From assembly GCA_963819175.1 (NCBI GenBank), contig CAWFVJ010000014.1, forward strand, positions 69,907 to 133,906: a stretch of DNA of 64,000 bases, in the 5' to 3' direction. Below the pieces are notes generated by a model, which saw only the letters and a program-made list of their open reading frames with translations, did no database searches and had not been told where the DNA came from. Origin of the DNA: CAWBRT01 sp963819175 (GTDB lineage Bacteria; Acidobacteriota; Terriglobia; Terriglobales; Acidobacteriaceae). The translations under genes were made by a program, and so were the position numbers. Shown in pieces: positions 1-8,926 of this stretch (its first letter is position 1; each line of letters begins with the position of its first letter).

Positions 1-272
1 TGCGCCTCGCGTCGCGAGCCGTCGGAAGATCAAGCGCGACCATCAGTCGTGAGCGGGCATTGACAGGGGCAGTGTTGCGGAGAGGAGTAGTCATTAGAGT
101 TGGATCGCTGCCGGCAGTCATTTGGCGCGCTTGCCGGTCTTTGTTTGAGTCTTACCTCGGCACCTCGCTGTAGAGTATCCTAGCGCAATATGGCAGGCAA
201 GACTTTATCGAGCTGGGATGTAATGATGAAGAATCGCTTTGAAGCAACTATCTACAGGTGGTGCTTAGCATA

Positions 273-1166
273 ATGCCGATGCACGATGACATGGTGGCCA
301 TCCTTGAGAATCGTCCTCTGACGGGCGGCCATTACCTCTTGAGTCTGGATGCTCCGCGACAGGCGTCGGCCGTGCGGCCGGGCCAGTTTGCCATGTTGCG
401 CATTCTAGGCCGCTCTGACGTGCTGCTGCGCCGGCCCATGAGCATCTTCAATCTCGTGGCAGGCGATGGGCGCCGCGGCTTGGGTCCTCGGCCCGCGCCG
501 ACCGTGCGCGTGATGGCGGGAAAGTCCCGGCCGGGGCAGGTGCCCCGTGTCATGCAGCTTCTCTACAAGGCCGTGGGGCGTGGCACGCGCCTGATTGCGG
601 AGCTGAAGAAGGGCGATAAGGTCGGGCTGCTGGCACCGCTCGGCCACGGATTCTTCGAAGAGGAATACTTGCCGCAGGCGCGCGAGGCTGACGAGGTTCT
701 GCATGTCGCCGGTGGAATCGGCATTGCAGCGCTGCTGTTGCCCGCCAAGCGCCTGGCGGAAATGGGATTCAAACAGAGGCTGTTTTTCGGAGCGCGGACC
801 CAAGCAGATCTGGTGGGTACGGCGGAATTCAAACCGTTGGTGCGCGCCACGCTGCTGGCGACCGAGAACGGATCGGCCGGATATCACGGCTATGTGACGC
901 GTCCGCTGGAAGAGTACCTGGCCGCGCACACCGACAAGAAGTTTTTGCTGATGGCTTGTGGTCCGGGGCCCATGCTGCGCGCCACGGTGGAACTGGCAAA
1001 GCGTTTCCGCCATCCCTGCCTGGTCTCGATGGAAAATCGTATGGGTTGCGGGCTGGGAGCGTGCCTGGGTTGCTGCGTCCGGGTTGAAAGCGAAGGGCAC
1101 GAAGCCTACCAACGTGTCTGCACGGAAGGGCCGGTGTTCTGGGCGGAGAAAATTGTCTGGAAGTAG
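273..1166 (+). CDS. pyrK: Dihydroorotate dehydrogenase B, electron transfer subunit
   Basis: This subunit passes electrons from PyrD-bound FMN through FAD and a [2Fe-2S] cluster to NAD in pyrimidine synthesis. The protein starts with a ferredoxin-reductase-like FAD domain (RRPMSIFN near residue 55) and an NAD-binding half (HVAGGIGIAALL near 145). It ends with the cysteine cluster MGCGLGACLGCC followed by VCTEGPVF, which holds the 2Fe-2S centre in PyrK. The length (about 297 residues) is slightly above the usual 250-280. The frame is open from a GTG at 258; I prefer ATG 273 because an AGGTGG lies about 11 bases in front of it, but the start is uncertain. pyrD follows 41 bases downstream on the same strand, so the two form an operon. 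Bases 1-257 hold no gene that I can support. Confidence 0.93.
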   Translation: MPMHDDMVAILENRPLTGGHYLLSLDAPRQASAVRPGQFAMLRILGRSDVLLRRPMSIFNLVAGDGRRGLGPRPAPTVRVMAGKSRPGQVPRVMQLLYKAVGRGTRLIAELKKGDKVGLLAPLGHGFFEEEYLPQAREADEVLHVAGGIGIAALLLPAKRLAEMGFKQRLFFGARTQADLVGTAEFKPLVRATLLATENGSAGYHGYVTRPLEEYLAAHTDKKFLLMACGPGPMLRATVELAKRFRHPCLVSMENRMGCGLGACLGCCVRVESEGHEAYQRVCTEGPVFWAEKIVWK

Positions 1167-1207
1167 CTTCGAGATTCACTTGCAAAAGAAGGATTCAGGA
1201 ACCGCGC

Positions 1208-2212
1208 ATGACTAGAGTGGAATCCGCAAGCAAGACCCGCACCGCGCGGCAGGCGCGCGCGGCAGCATCGACGCCGGTTGAAACATTCACGCCGCAGATT
1301 GGAACCGAGATTGCCGGAGTACGTTTTCAAAACCCCGTGTGGACTGCGAGTGGGACGTTTGGCTATGCCAAGGAGTTCGCCCACCTCATCGACCTCGATC
1401 GACTCGGGGCGGTTTGCGTGAAGGGCATTTCGGCGGACCCCATGGAAGGCAACCCGGAGCCGCGCATATACGAAACCGCATCGGGAATGCTGAATGCCAT
1501 CGGCCTGCAGAACGTGGGCGCAAAGCGCTTTCTCAGCGAAAAACTGCCTTTCCTGCGCACGCTCAAAACACGTGTGGTGGTGAATGTTTTCGCTTATTCC
1601 ACCGAGGACTACGTGCGCTGCATCGAAATCCTGAACGAGGGCGAAGGCATTGCGGCGTATGAACTGAATATCTCCTGCCCCAACACGCGTTGCGGCGGCA
1701 TCGTGTATGGCAGCGATCCGCGCCTGACGGAGGAAGTGGTGACGGCGGCGAAAAGGGCGGCGCGCTATCCACTCTTCGTCAAGCTCTCACCCAATGTAGC
1801 GGATATAGCAGTGTTCGCGCGTGCGGCGGAAAACGCTGGTGCTGACGCGCTCACGCTCATCAACACGTTCATCGGCATGGCCATCGATATTGAAACCGCC
1901 ACGCCGCGTATTGCAAACGTCACGGCGGGGCTTTCCGGGCCGGCCATAAAGCCCTTGGCCTTGCGCATGGTCTATCAGGCTGCGCGGGCCGTAAAGATTC
2001 CGGTCATCGGGATCGGCGGTATTGCCAGCGCCGAGGATGCGTTGGAATTCCTCATTGCCGGTGCGCGCGCCGTACAGGTGGGCACGGCCAACCTCTACGA
2101 TCCCGGAACCTCTTTGCGGATCGTGGATGGCATTCTTGATTTTTGTCGTCGCAAGCGGCTGCACTTGTCAGATCTGGTGGGATCACTAAAGATCGCTGCT
2201 GCTAGAAGCTGA
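1208..2212 (+). CDS. pyrD: Dihydroorotate dehydrogenase B, catalytic subunit
   Basis: This class 1B flavoenzyme oxidises dihydroorotate to orotate in the cytoplasm, and its pairing with pyrK fixes the NAD-linked type. The motif LNISCPNT holds the catalytic-base cysteine of class 1 enzymes (about residue 157). FMN-binding stretches include FVKLSPN, the serine/threonine-rich LINTFIGMAID and the phosphate loop IGIGGIASAEDALEFLIAGA near residue 265. The first 35 residues are a basic, alanine-rich extension that the family usually lacks; an internal start is possible. AGGA lies about 8 bases before ATG 1208. It ends with a convergent gap before the PilZ gene. Confidence 0.95.
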   Translation: MTRVESASKTRTARQARAAASTPVETFTPQIGTEIAGVRFQNPVWTASGTFGYAKEFAHLIDLDRLGAVCVKGISADPMEGNPEPRIYETASGMLNAIGLQNVGAKRFLSEKLPFLRTLKTRVVVNVFAYSTEDYVRCIEILNEGEGIAAYELNISCPNTRCGGIVYGSDPRLTEEVVTAAKRAARYPLFVKLSPNVADIAVFARAAENAGADALTLINTFIGMAIDIETATPRIANVTAGLSGPAIKPLALRMVYQAARAVKIPVIGIGGIASAEDALEFLIAGARAVQVGTANLYDPGTSLRIVDGILDFCRRKRLHLSDLVGSLKIAAARS

Positions 2213-2262
2213 TGGTTTGGCGAGAACTGATCGTACCTTCGCCAAAATAAAAACAAGCGCTA

Positions 2263-2338
2263 CGGCACGCAAACCAAACGTGCCGCGCGCAAAAGGTTGT
2301 GGGCCTGCCATGCGCCTAGGCTCTTTTTTCGAGCCTGG
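2263..2338. terminator. Two hairpins between convergent genes
   Basis: The gap between pyrD and the convergent PilZ gene contains CGGCACG/CGTGCCG (2263-2285) and AGGCTC/GAGCCT with a T-rich loop (2318-2336). Neither has a clear U-tract directly after the stem, so these are at best weak or bidirectional terminators. Confidence 0.35.
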
Positions 2339-2343
2339 CCGAA

Positions 2344-2685
2344 TCAGTTGATTTGAGTCTCGGTTATCCAGCGACGCAGGTGGAAACGATCAAACTCACA
2401 GATGCTGGCAAATTGCAGTCCTGCCCGGCCTGTGGAATCGCACCAGATAACGTCCGCTGCGCCCGAAATCTCGATTTTTGTCTTCGGCAAGGGAAACTGG
2501 AACTCTATCCGCCAACCTTGCTGCAAAATCTCCATGCCTTGGATCGCCATGCCGCTTTCGCTCAGGTTGAGCAGGAAGCCGGGGGTGTCCGTTGTTTTCG
2601 TTAGATAGACCAAAGGCTTGACCGGAATCCGCGAATTCCGCCTTCTGTTCGCCGTTTGACAGATGCCTTCCTGGGGGGTAATCAT
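2344..2685 (-). CDS. PilZ domain protein
   Basis: A single PilZ domain of about 113 residues, the family that binds cyclic di-GMP. The two ligand signatures are visible: RRNSRIPV (RxxxR type) near the N-terminus and NLSESGMAI (D/NxSxxG type) about 30 residues later, followed by the beta-strand GRAGLQFASI. There is no attached output domain, so it probably acts as a stand-alone adaptor. The frame is open up to a TTG at 2754; ATG 2685 with AAGGA upstream gives a normal PilZ length and is my choice. The neighbour downstream is an unrelated radical SAM gene on the same strand, 550 bases apart by start-to-stop order, so no partner is evident. Confidence 0.8.
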   Translation of the reverse strand: MITPQEGICQTANRRRNSRIPVKPLVYLTKTTDTPGFLLNLSESGMAIQGMEILQQGWRIEFQFPLPKTKIEISGAADVIWCDSTGRAGLQFASICEFDRFHLRRWITETQIN

Positions 2686-2892
2686 CAAGCACCGATCCTT
2701 GCACAAGGGTTCTACGTCATGGCGAGACTGATATATGCACGTTTCTTGCCACAATAAATTATTGAATTCTTTGGTAGTTAAGCGCTATAGCCGGGCTGAT
2801 ACCCCTGTTTGGAACTAGCAAACATGTGCAGAACCTTGCGCGGGTGGTCAGGCGGCTGGCCGAGCTGCATAGGTCGAGGGCGACAAATCACC

Positions 2893-4539
2893 TCAAAGTG
2901 CGCCCCAGTTTCGCCGCTCGATAAAGACCGGCGGCTCGTAGACCAATCCGTTCTTCAAGCGGCGTTCTTCACGGCGATGCTTCCACAGCAACACGGGACC
3001 GACCGTTCGTGACATCCACCTCGTCACCCCGCCAAATTCGCCTTCGATCTCAAGCCGCAGGGTGTGAATCCGCTGGCTGATCTCCGCATTGGCGTCCTTG
3101 AGTTGACGCTCCATGACCCACAAGGCTGCCGCATACCATGTCTTCAGTGGTGCGGCCTCAAAGTTGAACCGGGCGCGCACCCGCGCATCGGAGTGATCTC
3201 GGTAACGTCTCCATCCCTGGAGCATGGTCTCGCAGATGCGGTAAAGGCTGGGTCCGTTCAACTCATAGTCGCGCAGGAATGCCCAATCCAGGAAGCGCTT
3301 CGAGTCATCGCGCGAAATGGCGGCATGCCGGAAGTTGAATTTGTGTTGGCCGTGAATGTCCGCCAGGTCGATGCCATCCAGCAGGCGTCCCTCATCCAGC
3401 ATTTGCTGGTATAAAGGCGTGCCCGGAACCGGGGTGTAAAGCATGAACTGATGAAAGTCGGTCTGGTGAGCGATGGCGTGCTCGACCTCCTGGCCAATGT
3501 TTTCGGGCGTATGGTGTTCCAGGCCAATGATGGTCGACCCCAGCAGCTTGATGCCATGCTGGCGTAACTCGCGCGCCAGTTCCAGAGTGTCTGTGCCATT
3601 CAGCTTGTCGTAACTTGATCGCGGGGATTCCAGACCGATCCACACCCACGTCACGCCTAATTCCACCAGTTCCTCGATTGTGTACTGGCGGAGCGCATTG
3701 GCCGAGGCGAACACGTAAAACGACCAGCTTTTGTTGTGCTCCTTCATGAGCGCGAGCAGTTCCATGGCGCGCCGCCTGTGGAGCAGGAAGTTCTCATCCA
3801 TCATGAAGAAGAAACGAGCCTGCATGGTGCGTTCCATCTGGCTCATGATGTCGAACAGCTCACGCCCGGTGTCGTAGAAGTTGGTGAACTTCCCCTTGCC
3901 GCCGAAGAAGGAAGATGTGGTGCAGAAGTTGCAGCCCATGGGGCAGCCAACAGAAGGGATGATCGTCGCCGCTGCATCGCCAGGTCTCTCGTGAACCTTT
4001 TGTCCCATGATGCGGAAGTTGAATCCCGAAGCAATCTGCGGATGCTGTATCGGCGCACTTGGGTCTTCCCCGAGATAGCGCCGCATCCAGGCGATTCCTT
4101 CGCCCTGCACGATATGATCGGCGTCGACCATGTGATCGATGCCGGGAATGGCCGCCACATGCCCGCCTACAACAACTTTAGATTGCGGTGAAAGCTGCCG
4201 CACCATGCGGCACATTTCGCGCACCTTGCCGACATTCACGATGATCGACGAGATGCCGACCACGTCGTAATTTTGGCTGGTCAACTCGCGCGCGAATGCC
4301 TCGCGCGTCGGGAAGTCGAGGACCGTGCAAGGAGCGGAGATGTTCTCCTGGATCATCATGATGCCCCAGGAACGGTGGAATATCCGGGGCGAAAACGCGC
4401 CCTGGGCGCGGGTGACCTGGTTTTGGTAGAGCTCCATCGGGTTGATGGCTCGGCTGCCGAACTGGTCGTCTTGCGAATATGGGCCGAACACGGATGTCAG
4501 CAAAACGCGAGCGTTGCCGGCCTTTGGATGGGTTTCCAC
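2893..4539 (-). CDS. B12-binding-domain radical SAM protein
   Basis: The protein (548 residues) has an N-terminal cobalamin-binding-like Rossmann domain (residues about 85-155; VVVGGHVAAIPG) and a radical SAM core with VGCPMGCNFCTTSS, a CxxxCxxC motif for the 4Fe-4S cluster, near residue 200. The GLE motif of the SAM site is seen in WIGLESPRSS. A helical C-terminal region of about 150 residues follows. Such enzymes perform methylations or rearrangements on lipids, tetrapyrroles or natural products; the substrate here cannot be read from context. The start is GTG 4539 with GAGGA about 9 bases upstream. It stands alone, transcribed away from the repeat-rich gap at 4540-5100. Confidence 0.82.
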   Translation of the reverse strand: METHPKAGNARVLLTSVFGPYSQDDQFGSRAINPMELYQNQVTRAQGAFSPRIFHRSWGIMMIQENISAPCTVLDFPTREAFARELTSQNYDVVGISSIIVNVGKVREMCRMVRQLSPQSKVVVGGHVAAIPGIDHMVDADHIVQGEGIAWMRRYLGEDPSAPIQHPQIASGFNFRIMGQKVHERPGDAAATIIPSVGCPMGCNFCTTSSFFGGKGKFTNFYDTGRELFDIMSQMERTMQARFFFMMDENFLLHRRRAMELLALMKEHNKSWSFYVFASANALRQYTIEELVELGVTWVWIGLESPRSSYDKLNGTDTLELARELRQHGIKLLGSTIIGLEHHTPENIGQEVEHAIAHQTDFHQFMLYTPVPGTPLYQQMLDEGRLLDGIDLADIHGQHKFNFRHAAISRDDSKRFLDWAFLRDYELNGPSLYRICETMLQGWRRYRDHSDARVRARFNFEAAPLKTWYAAALWVMERQLKDANAEISQRIHTLRLEIEGEFGGVTRWMSRTVGPVLLWKHRREERRLKNGLVYEPPVFIERRNWGAL

Positions 4540-4688
4540 CTATGCAGTCCTCGTCTAAGCAGCTGATGTGCTGCTTGAATCGTAGTCATCTCCGCACGCG
4601 CCTGCCGTGATAAGAAAGAGAAAGTACAGAAAAATTACAATTCGACGCCACGCGCTCAAGCAGGCTGCGAAAGAACTATTCTCCGAGG

Positions 4689-4786
4689 GTGTCATCCTGA
4701 GCAGAGCGAAGGATCTGCTGTTTGCGCGTGCTTAAAGTAAAGCAGATCCTTCGGACGCGCAAATCAGCGCAACCTCAGGATGACAC
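4689..4786. repeat. Palindromic dispersed repeat (REP/BIME-like)
   Basis: A 98-base element built of nested inverted arms: GTGTCATCCTGAG at the left pairs with CTCAGGATGACAC at the right, CGAAGGATCTGCT with AGCAGATCCTTCG, and TTTGCGCG with CGCGCAAA. A one-arm relative occurs at 29733-29768. The gap 4540-5100 that carries it has no supported gene. Confidence 0.75.
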
Positions 4787-4915
4787 TCCAACAAGTTTTC
4801 TGCAGCCTGTAAAGCCGTTGCAATCGCGCGGTGCGGATCGAGGGGTTACTGACGTAACTTGCAAGGGCGAGTAGGGAGAGTTATTTTCATGCTGCACAGA
4901 CAGTTGACTGTGTCA

Positions 4916-4955
4916 TTTAAGACCGGTGCTCTTGGGGGAGGACATCGGTCTTAAA
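4916..4955 (+). other. Strong hairpin upstream of a terminator
   Basis: TTTAAGACCGGTG (4916-4928) pairs with CATCGGTCTTAAA (4943-4955): 13 pairs with one G-U, closing a purine-rich 14-base loop that contains GGGGGAGGA. It lies 21 bases before the terminator at 4977. Together they look like a leader or a small RNA rather than coding sequence. Confidence 0.5.
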
Positions 4956-4976
4956 AACATAAATTGTCTTTCAGGC

Positions 4977-5012
4977 GGCCGGTATCCGAGAGGATATCGG
5001 CCTTGTTTTTTT
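4977..5012 (+). terminator. Rho-independent terminator, plus strand
   Basis: GGCCGGTATCC pairs with GGATATCGGCC (11 pairs, one G-U) around a GAGA tetraloop and is followed by TTGTTTTTTT. The T-tract sets the direction as plus. No plus-strand gene ends nearby (pyrD stops at 2212), so it either ends a short RNA or acts as an attenuator 75 bases before the DUF2461 gene. Confidence 0.8.
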
Positions 5013-5100
5013 GCAGGCCTTTCCGATCAGCATTCACGTGGCGATTCCGTAAGCCCGCGCCCAGGCAAGCAAAAGAGTAAAGTGTTTGCAGGAGATCGGA

Positions 5101-5772
5101 ATGCCAGATTCTGCGTTCTTTCAGCCGGAGCTGTTCGAATTCCTGCGGCAACTCAAACGCCATAACGACCGCGAATGGTTTGCCAAGAACAAGGCGCGGT
5201 ATGAGCAAGACGTGCGCGATCCGGCGCTGCGGTTCATCGCCGAGTTCCAATCGCCGCTATCTCGCATCAGCCCTCATTTCGTTGCCGACCCGCGTCCCAC
5301 GCGAGGCTCTCTATTTCGCATTTATCGCGATACCCGTTTCGCCGCCGACAAGCGTCCCTTCAAGACGCATGTGGGCATGCATTTCTTGCATGCTGGCGGC
5401 AAGGACGTGCACGCGCCGCTTTTTTATTTGCATTTCGAGCCCGAAAATTGCTTTGCGGCTGCTGGGGTCTGGCATCCGGATAACCGCACTCTCACCAGGA
5501 TTCGCGCGGCGATCGTCCGCGAGCCGGAGCAGTGGGCAAAGGTCACTCGGAAGCTTGAACTCGAAGGCGACAGCCTGACGCGGCCTCCCCGCGGATACGA
5601 CCCGGAGCACCCATTCATTGAAGATCTCAAGCGGAAGGACTTCGTCGCCTCCGTTGCGCTCGAAGACGAGCAGGTGTGCAGTCCACGTTTCATGCGGGAT
5701 TATGCTGCCGCGTGCAAGAGCATGACGCCGCTGGTCGAGTTCACGACAAAGGCCCTGGGACTGAAGTTTTAA
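5101..5772 (+). CDS. DUF2461 family protein
   Basis: A 223-residue cytoplasmic protein of the DUF2461 (TIGR02453) family, whose function is not established. Family hallmarks are the N-terminal FLRQLKRHNDREWFAKNK, the central FRIYRDTRFAADKRPFKTHV and the late RPPRGYDPEHPF. Length is normal. I take ATG 5101 because AGGAG lies 6 bases before it; a start at 5086 has no such site. It follows a tandem-hairpin leader with a terminator (4916-5012), which could control it by attenuation. Confidence 0.85.
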   Translation: MPDSAFFQPELFEFLRQLKRHNDREWFAKNKARYEQDVRDPALRFIAEFQSPLSRISPHFVADPRPTRGSLFRIYRDTRFAADKRPFKTHVGMHFLHAGGKDVHAPLFYLHFEPENCFAAAGVWHPDNRTLTRIRAAIVREPEQWAKVTRKLELEGDSLTRPPRGYDPEHPFIEDLKRKDFVASVALEDEQVCSPRFMRDYAAACKSMTPLVEFTTKALGLKF

Positions 5773-5793
5773 GGCTTGAACATTATGGCTGCT

Positions 5794-6621
5794 TCATTCG
5801 CCTTCCTCGCCGTGGTCGTCGTGCAGATGTGTGTGAGAGTGTGCGTGCGAGTGGACGATCTCGCCGTGCGAGTGCCGGTGAGCATGCATCAGGTTAACCT
5901 GCTTCAGCAGGTCTTGGTGCGATAGTATTTGCGCCGGCGTACCGCTGGCGACGATGTTGCCGTTCTGCATCACGTAAACCATGTCGGCGATATGATCCAG
6001 AAGCTCCAGTTGATGGGTGGCGCTGATGACCGTCTTGGAGGTGCTTCTCCATCCCTGGACGTGGTCCACCAGTTGACTCTGACTCTTCGGGTCGAGCGCC
6101 GCCGTAGGCTCATCGAGCAACAGCACCTGCGGATCGATCACCAGGATGGAGGCGAGGGCAACTTTCTTTTTTTCTCCGCCGGAAAGCCGATGCGGAGGCC
6201 GCTCTTTGAGATGGAGAATCCCCATGAGGTCGAGGGTTTCATTCACTCGCTCGAGCACTTCCGCTCTCGACCAACGCAGTTGGAGAGGGCCGAAGGCAAC
6301 TTCGTCAAAGACAGTGGGATTGAATAGTTGGACATCCGGATTCTGGAAGACCAGCCCAACCTGACGCCGGAAGTTCAGGTTAACCGTGTCGCTCTGGAGG
6401 CGTTCTTGCGTGAGCGGCTCACCCATGAACTGTATGGAGCCCGCCTTCGGAAAGTAGAGCGCATCGAGTAGCCGCAACAATGTGGACTTGCCCGAACCGT
6501 TGGCTCCAATGAGCGCAACGCGCTGCCCCGGCTCGAACACCAGGGACAGGGATTGCAAAGCCGGGATGCCATCATAGTCAAAGCTGACGTTCTGCAACTC
6601 AAAGATCGGCGGCAATGGCAA
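5794..6621 (-). CDS. cbiO: Nickel/cobalt ECF transporter ATP-binding protein
   Basis: ATPase of an energy-coupling-factor transporter for Ni or Co. It has Walker A GANGSGKST (residues 39-47), the Q-loop LVFQNPDVQLF, the ABC signature LSGGEKKK, Walker B VLLLDEPTAALD and the switch histidine in SATHQLELL. The last 30 residues are unusually rich in histidine (11 His, as in HSHAHSHTHLHDDH), a likely cytoplasmic metal-binding tail. The start appears to be TTG 6621, directly after the TGA of the cbiQ gene and with GGAAGG before it, so the two are translationally coupled. Gene order is cbiM-cbiQ-cbiO on the minus strand. Confidence 0.9.
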   Translation of the reverse strand: MPLPPIFELQNVSFDYDGIPALQSLSLVFEPGQRVALIGANGSGKSTLLRLLDALYFPKAGSIQFMGEPLTQERLQSDTVNLNFRRQVGLVFQNPDVQLFNPTVFDEVAFGPLQLRWSRAEVLERVNETLDLMGILHLKERPPHRLSGGEKKKVALASILVIDPQVLLLDEPTAALDPKSQSQLVDHVQGWRSTSKTVISATHQLELLDHIADMVYVMQNGNIVASGTPAQILSHQDLLKQVNLMHAHRHSHGEIVHSHAHSHTHLHDDHGEEGE

Positions 6622-7434
6622 TCACCTTCCCATCCATGCGGCAGCACAGGCGAGAGCGAGAAAACCAGCGAGCCCGGCATAGTCAAGAGCCTGCATTCGA
6701 AACTCCGTAATCAGTTGAATGTCGCCCCGGAAACCGCGCGACTGCATCGCCAGATAGACTTCTTCGCTAAGGTCGATACTCTTGCTGAGCAGAACGCCCG
6801 CGGTTCTGGAAGCCACCCGGCGCTGCTCGGGGCCGCTCAGCACTCCAATCATCCGGCTCTGCCTGGATTCGAACATCTGGTTTGCGGTTTCGATGAACAG
6901 GAAGATGTAGCGATGAGTCATCGCCAGCATCGTGATGATCTCGGTGGGCACGCGCACCGCTCGTAGAGACTTGAGGATATGAGTCCATCGCGTGCAGAGC
7001 ACAAGCGTGGTGGTGAGCGTCACTGCGGTCTCGACGCGCAGAATCAGCAGCGCCGCGGTTCGCAATCCCTGCTGAGTTACCGCAAGCCCGCCGGAACTGA
7101 CGACGGCGATCCCTGGAGTTATGAAGATTGCCGGCAACGCGATGACGCCGGTGAAACCAAGCACGATCAGCCAGACCCGCGTAATCAGCGTTTGCAGGCG
7201 GATGCCCGAAGACAAGGCGAGCACCACGGCTGCAACGAACAGAAGGGCGATTACGGACAAACGCCTGCTGACCGTGGATGCGACAACCAGGGAAAAGACG
7301 CCAGCGGCGCGCACCCGCGGATCGAAGGCTTGCAGCAGGCCGCGCCGCGTAACCAACTGTTCTGACGCAAGCGCCCGTGAAAGCGCCCGGGCGAAGGCGC
7401 GAATCGTGGACTCGATGAAAAAGTGGCGGCTCAT
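6622..7434 (-). CDS. cbiQ: ECF transporter transmembrane protein CbiQ
   Basis: The T-component (270 residues) couples the ATPase to the substrate-binding protein in the Ni/Co ECF transporter. Several hydrophobic segments are visible (about residues 45-75, 85-105, 120-140 and the C-terminal end). The characteristic ECF T-component coupling stretch is seen as MQSRGFRGD near residue 228, corresponding to the ARG motif. Its start overlaps the stop of the cbiM gene by ATGA and its stop abuts the cbiO start, so the three genes are one translationally coupled unit. Confidence 0.88.
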   Translation of the reverse strand: MSRHFFIESTIRAFARALSRALASEQLVTRRGLLQAFDPRVRAAGVFSLVVASTVSRRLSVIALLFVAAVVLALSSGIRLQTLITRVWLIVLGFTGVIALPAIFITPGIAVVSSGGLAVTQQGLRTAALLILRVETAVTLTTTLVLCTRWTHILKSLRAVRVPTEIITMLAMTHRYIFLFIETANQMFESRQSRMIGVLSGPEQRRVASRTAGVLLSKSIDLSEEVYLAMQSRGFRGDIQLITEFRMQALDYAGLAGFLALACAAAWMGR

Positions 7435-8510
7435 GAACCCAACTCGCTGCGAGTTCGCTTCTTCGCAACCAGGCTGGCAACAAACGAAAGTACGCCGAAG
7501 AGCCCCACTCCGAACATTGCGGATAACAGGTATCCCAAGTGGGGGTTCTTGACAAACGCGGGCGCATAGTTCGGGAAGGGTGCGGTCCAGAAAGACGATA
7601 GCTTCTGTAGGCCGGACGGGACCGCCTCAGGAGGTGCTTGGCCGTGAGAAACGGCGGCGATTTGAGCGCGTGCTTGCAGGCTGGCGAAATCGACTGGCGA
7701 CCATTCACCCCAGGCGGTGCCGACCGCAAGGATGCCGAGCGGAGCAGCCATCATCAGCAGCGCGACGGTAAGCCAAAGATTCCTGACGCCCGTAGTGACA
7801 GGCGCGCGGAATTCAACTTTCCCCTGTTGCACGCCGGCGAGCCCCTGAAGCAGTCCGGGATTCACCTTTTGTAGATAGGAAACCATTCCACCTGAGATGA
7901 CCGCCTCGGCAAATCCGGCCAAGGTCAGGTGGCCGATCATCATTGCAGGGATTGCAATTTGCAGCGGATAGGGCGCGTACAGGGGAGTTCCACCGGCATC
8001 GTGAAAAAGTATCGGCTGAATCCCGAACTCCACGGCGGCCACGAAAGCCGAAGCGTTAATCGAGAGGTATCCGGCAATCGCCGCGGCGATTACGCGCCTC
8101 CGCGAGCTCAATTCCGAAGAGGCAGACAGCAGACGATATACAGCGTAGGCTACGAAGGAGCCTACGATCGCCATGTTGAAGCAGTTCGCCCCCAGGGTCG
8201 TGATGCCGCCATCACCGAAAAAAAGCGCCTGAATGGCGAGTGCAATCGACGTCGCTAGAATTGCGCCCCATGGTCCCAAAACGATGGTCGCCGCAGTCAC
8301 GCCTACAGCGTGGCCCGTGGTGCCCCCGGGGAGCGGCAGGTTGAACATCATGAGCACAAAACAGAAAGCCGCAAAGACGGAGATAAGAGGGATGGCGCGA
8401 GTGAACAACACACGTCGGATACGCTTCAGCGCCGCGTACCAGCCACCGGCTGCCAACGCGTAACCCGCCGCGCAAGTGGAAGGGCTCAGGTAGCCATCAG
8501 GAATGTGCAT
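7431..8510 (-). CDS. cbiM: Nickel/cobalt ECF substrate-specific protein (CbiM/NikM, fused NikN-like tail)
   Basis: The metal-binding membrane component. The mature start MHIPDGYLSPSTCA is diagnostic: in CbiM/NikM the very N-terminal Met-His chelates the metal, so the true start is ATG 8510 and not the upstream codons of the same frame. Seven or so hydrophobic segments follow. After residue 240 there is a second membrane part with one helix, a 60-residue loop (ASLQARAQ to NYAPAFVKN) and a final helix, matching the small CbiN/NikN subunit fused to the C-terminus. Whether Ni or Co is carried cannot be told from the sequence. I looked for a cobalamin riboswitch upstream and found none. Confidence 0.9.
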   Translation of the reverse strand: MHIPDGYLSPSTCAAGYALAAGGWYAALKRIRRVLFTRAIPLISVFAAFCFVLMMFNLPLPGGTTGHAVGVTAATIVLGPWGAILATSIALAIQALFFGDGGITTLGANCFNMAIVGSFVAYAVYRLLSASSELSSRRRVIAAAIAGYLSINASAFVAAVEFGIQPILFHDAGGTPLYAPYPLQIAIPAMMIGHLTLAGFAEAVISGGMVSYLQKVNPGLLQGLAGVQQGKVEFRAPVTTGVRNLWLTVALLMMAAPLGILAVGTAWGEWSPVDFASLQARAQIAAVSHGQAPPEAVPSGLQKLSSFWTAPFPNYAPAFVKNPHLGYLLSAMFGVGLFGVLSFVASLVAKKRTRSELGS

Positions 8511-8926
8511 GGTTCCCGCCCGGCGCAGATTGGTTCCGCGGATAATCCCATCGCCAACGATCGCCAATTCGACCGACGAATCTCATCGCGTTCGCTTCCA
8601 GCCCGGTTGTACTCCCATCGCCTGCGCGCCCGGTACAGATCGCCCTCCGCCCCAGCAGCGAAGCCGATAGGGACCCCGGTTCGCGGCGCGGGTATTCTCG
8701 GAGTATCACAATCCTAACATCGCGGCCACCTGCATCGCGAAAGCGGCGCTTTCAGGGCCTTCCAGCGATATTTCGAAAGTTCGAAATAACGGTTGTGTCG
8801 AAACCAGCCAACTGCGAGCATAGCCATAGGCCGGAGTTTCACCCACGCAAGCTGAGCTGAACCTGGCTCTGTTGCTCGATTCCGCTCAGCGCGGCCGGGT
8901 GCCTGCATACATCAGGAGGACGTTCC
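8511..8926. other. Divergent intergenic region
   Basis: About 416 bases between the divergently transcribed cbiM and ThDP-enzyme genes. It should contain both promoters. I see no convincing B12-box, NikR palindrome or terminator. A good ribosome site (AGGAGG) at its right end serves the ThDP gene. Confidence 0.4.

Noticed and set aside
8511..8720. Cobalamin or Ni/Co riboswitch upstream of cbiM
   Set aside because: I could not find the B12-box or another recognisable aptamer core on the minus strand.
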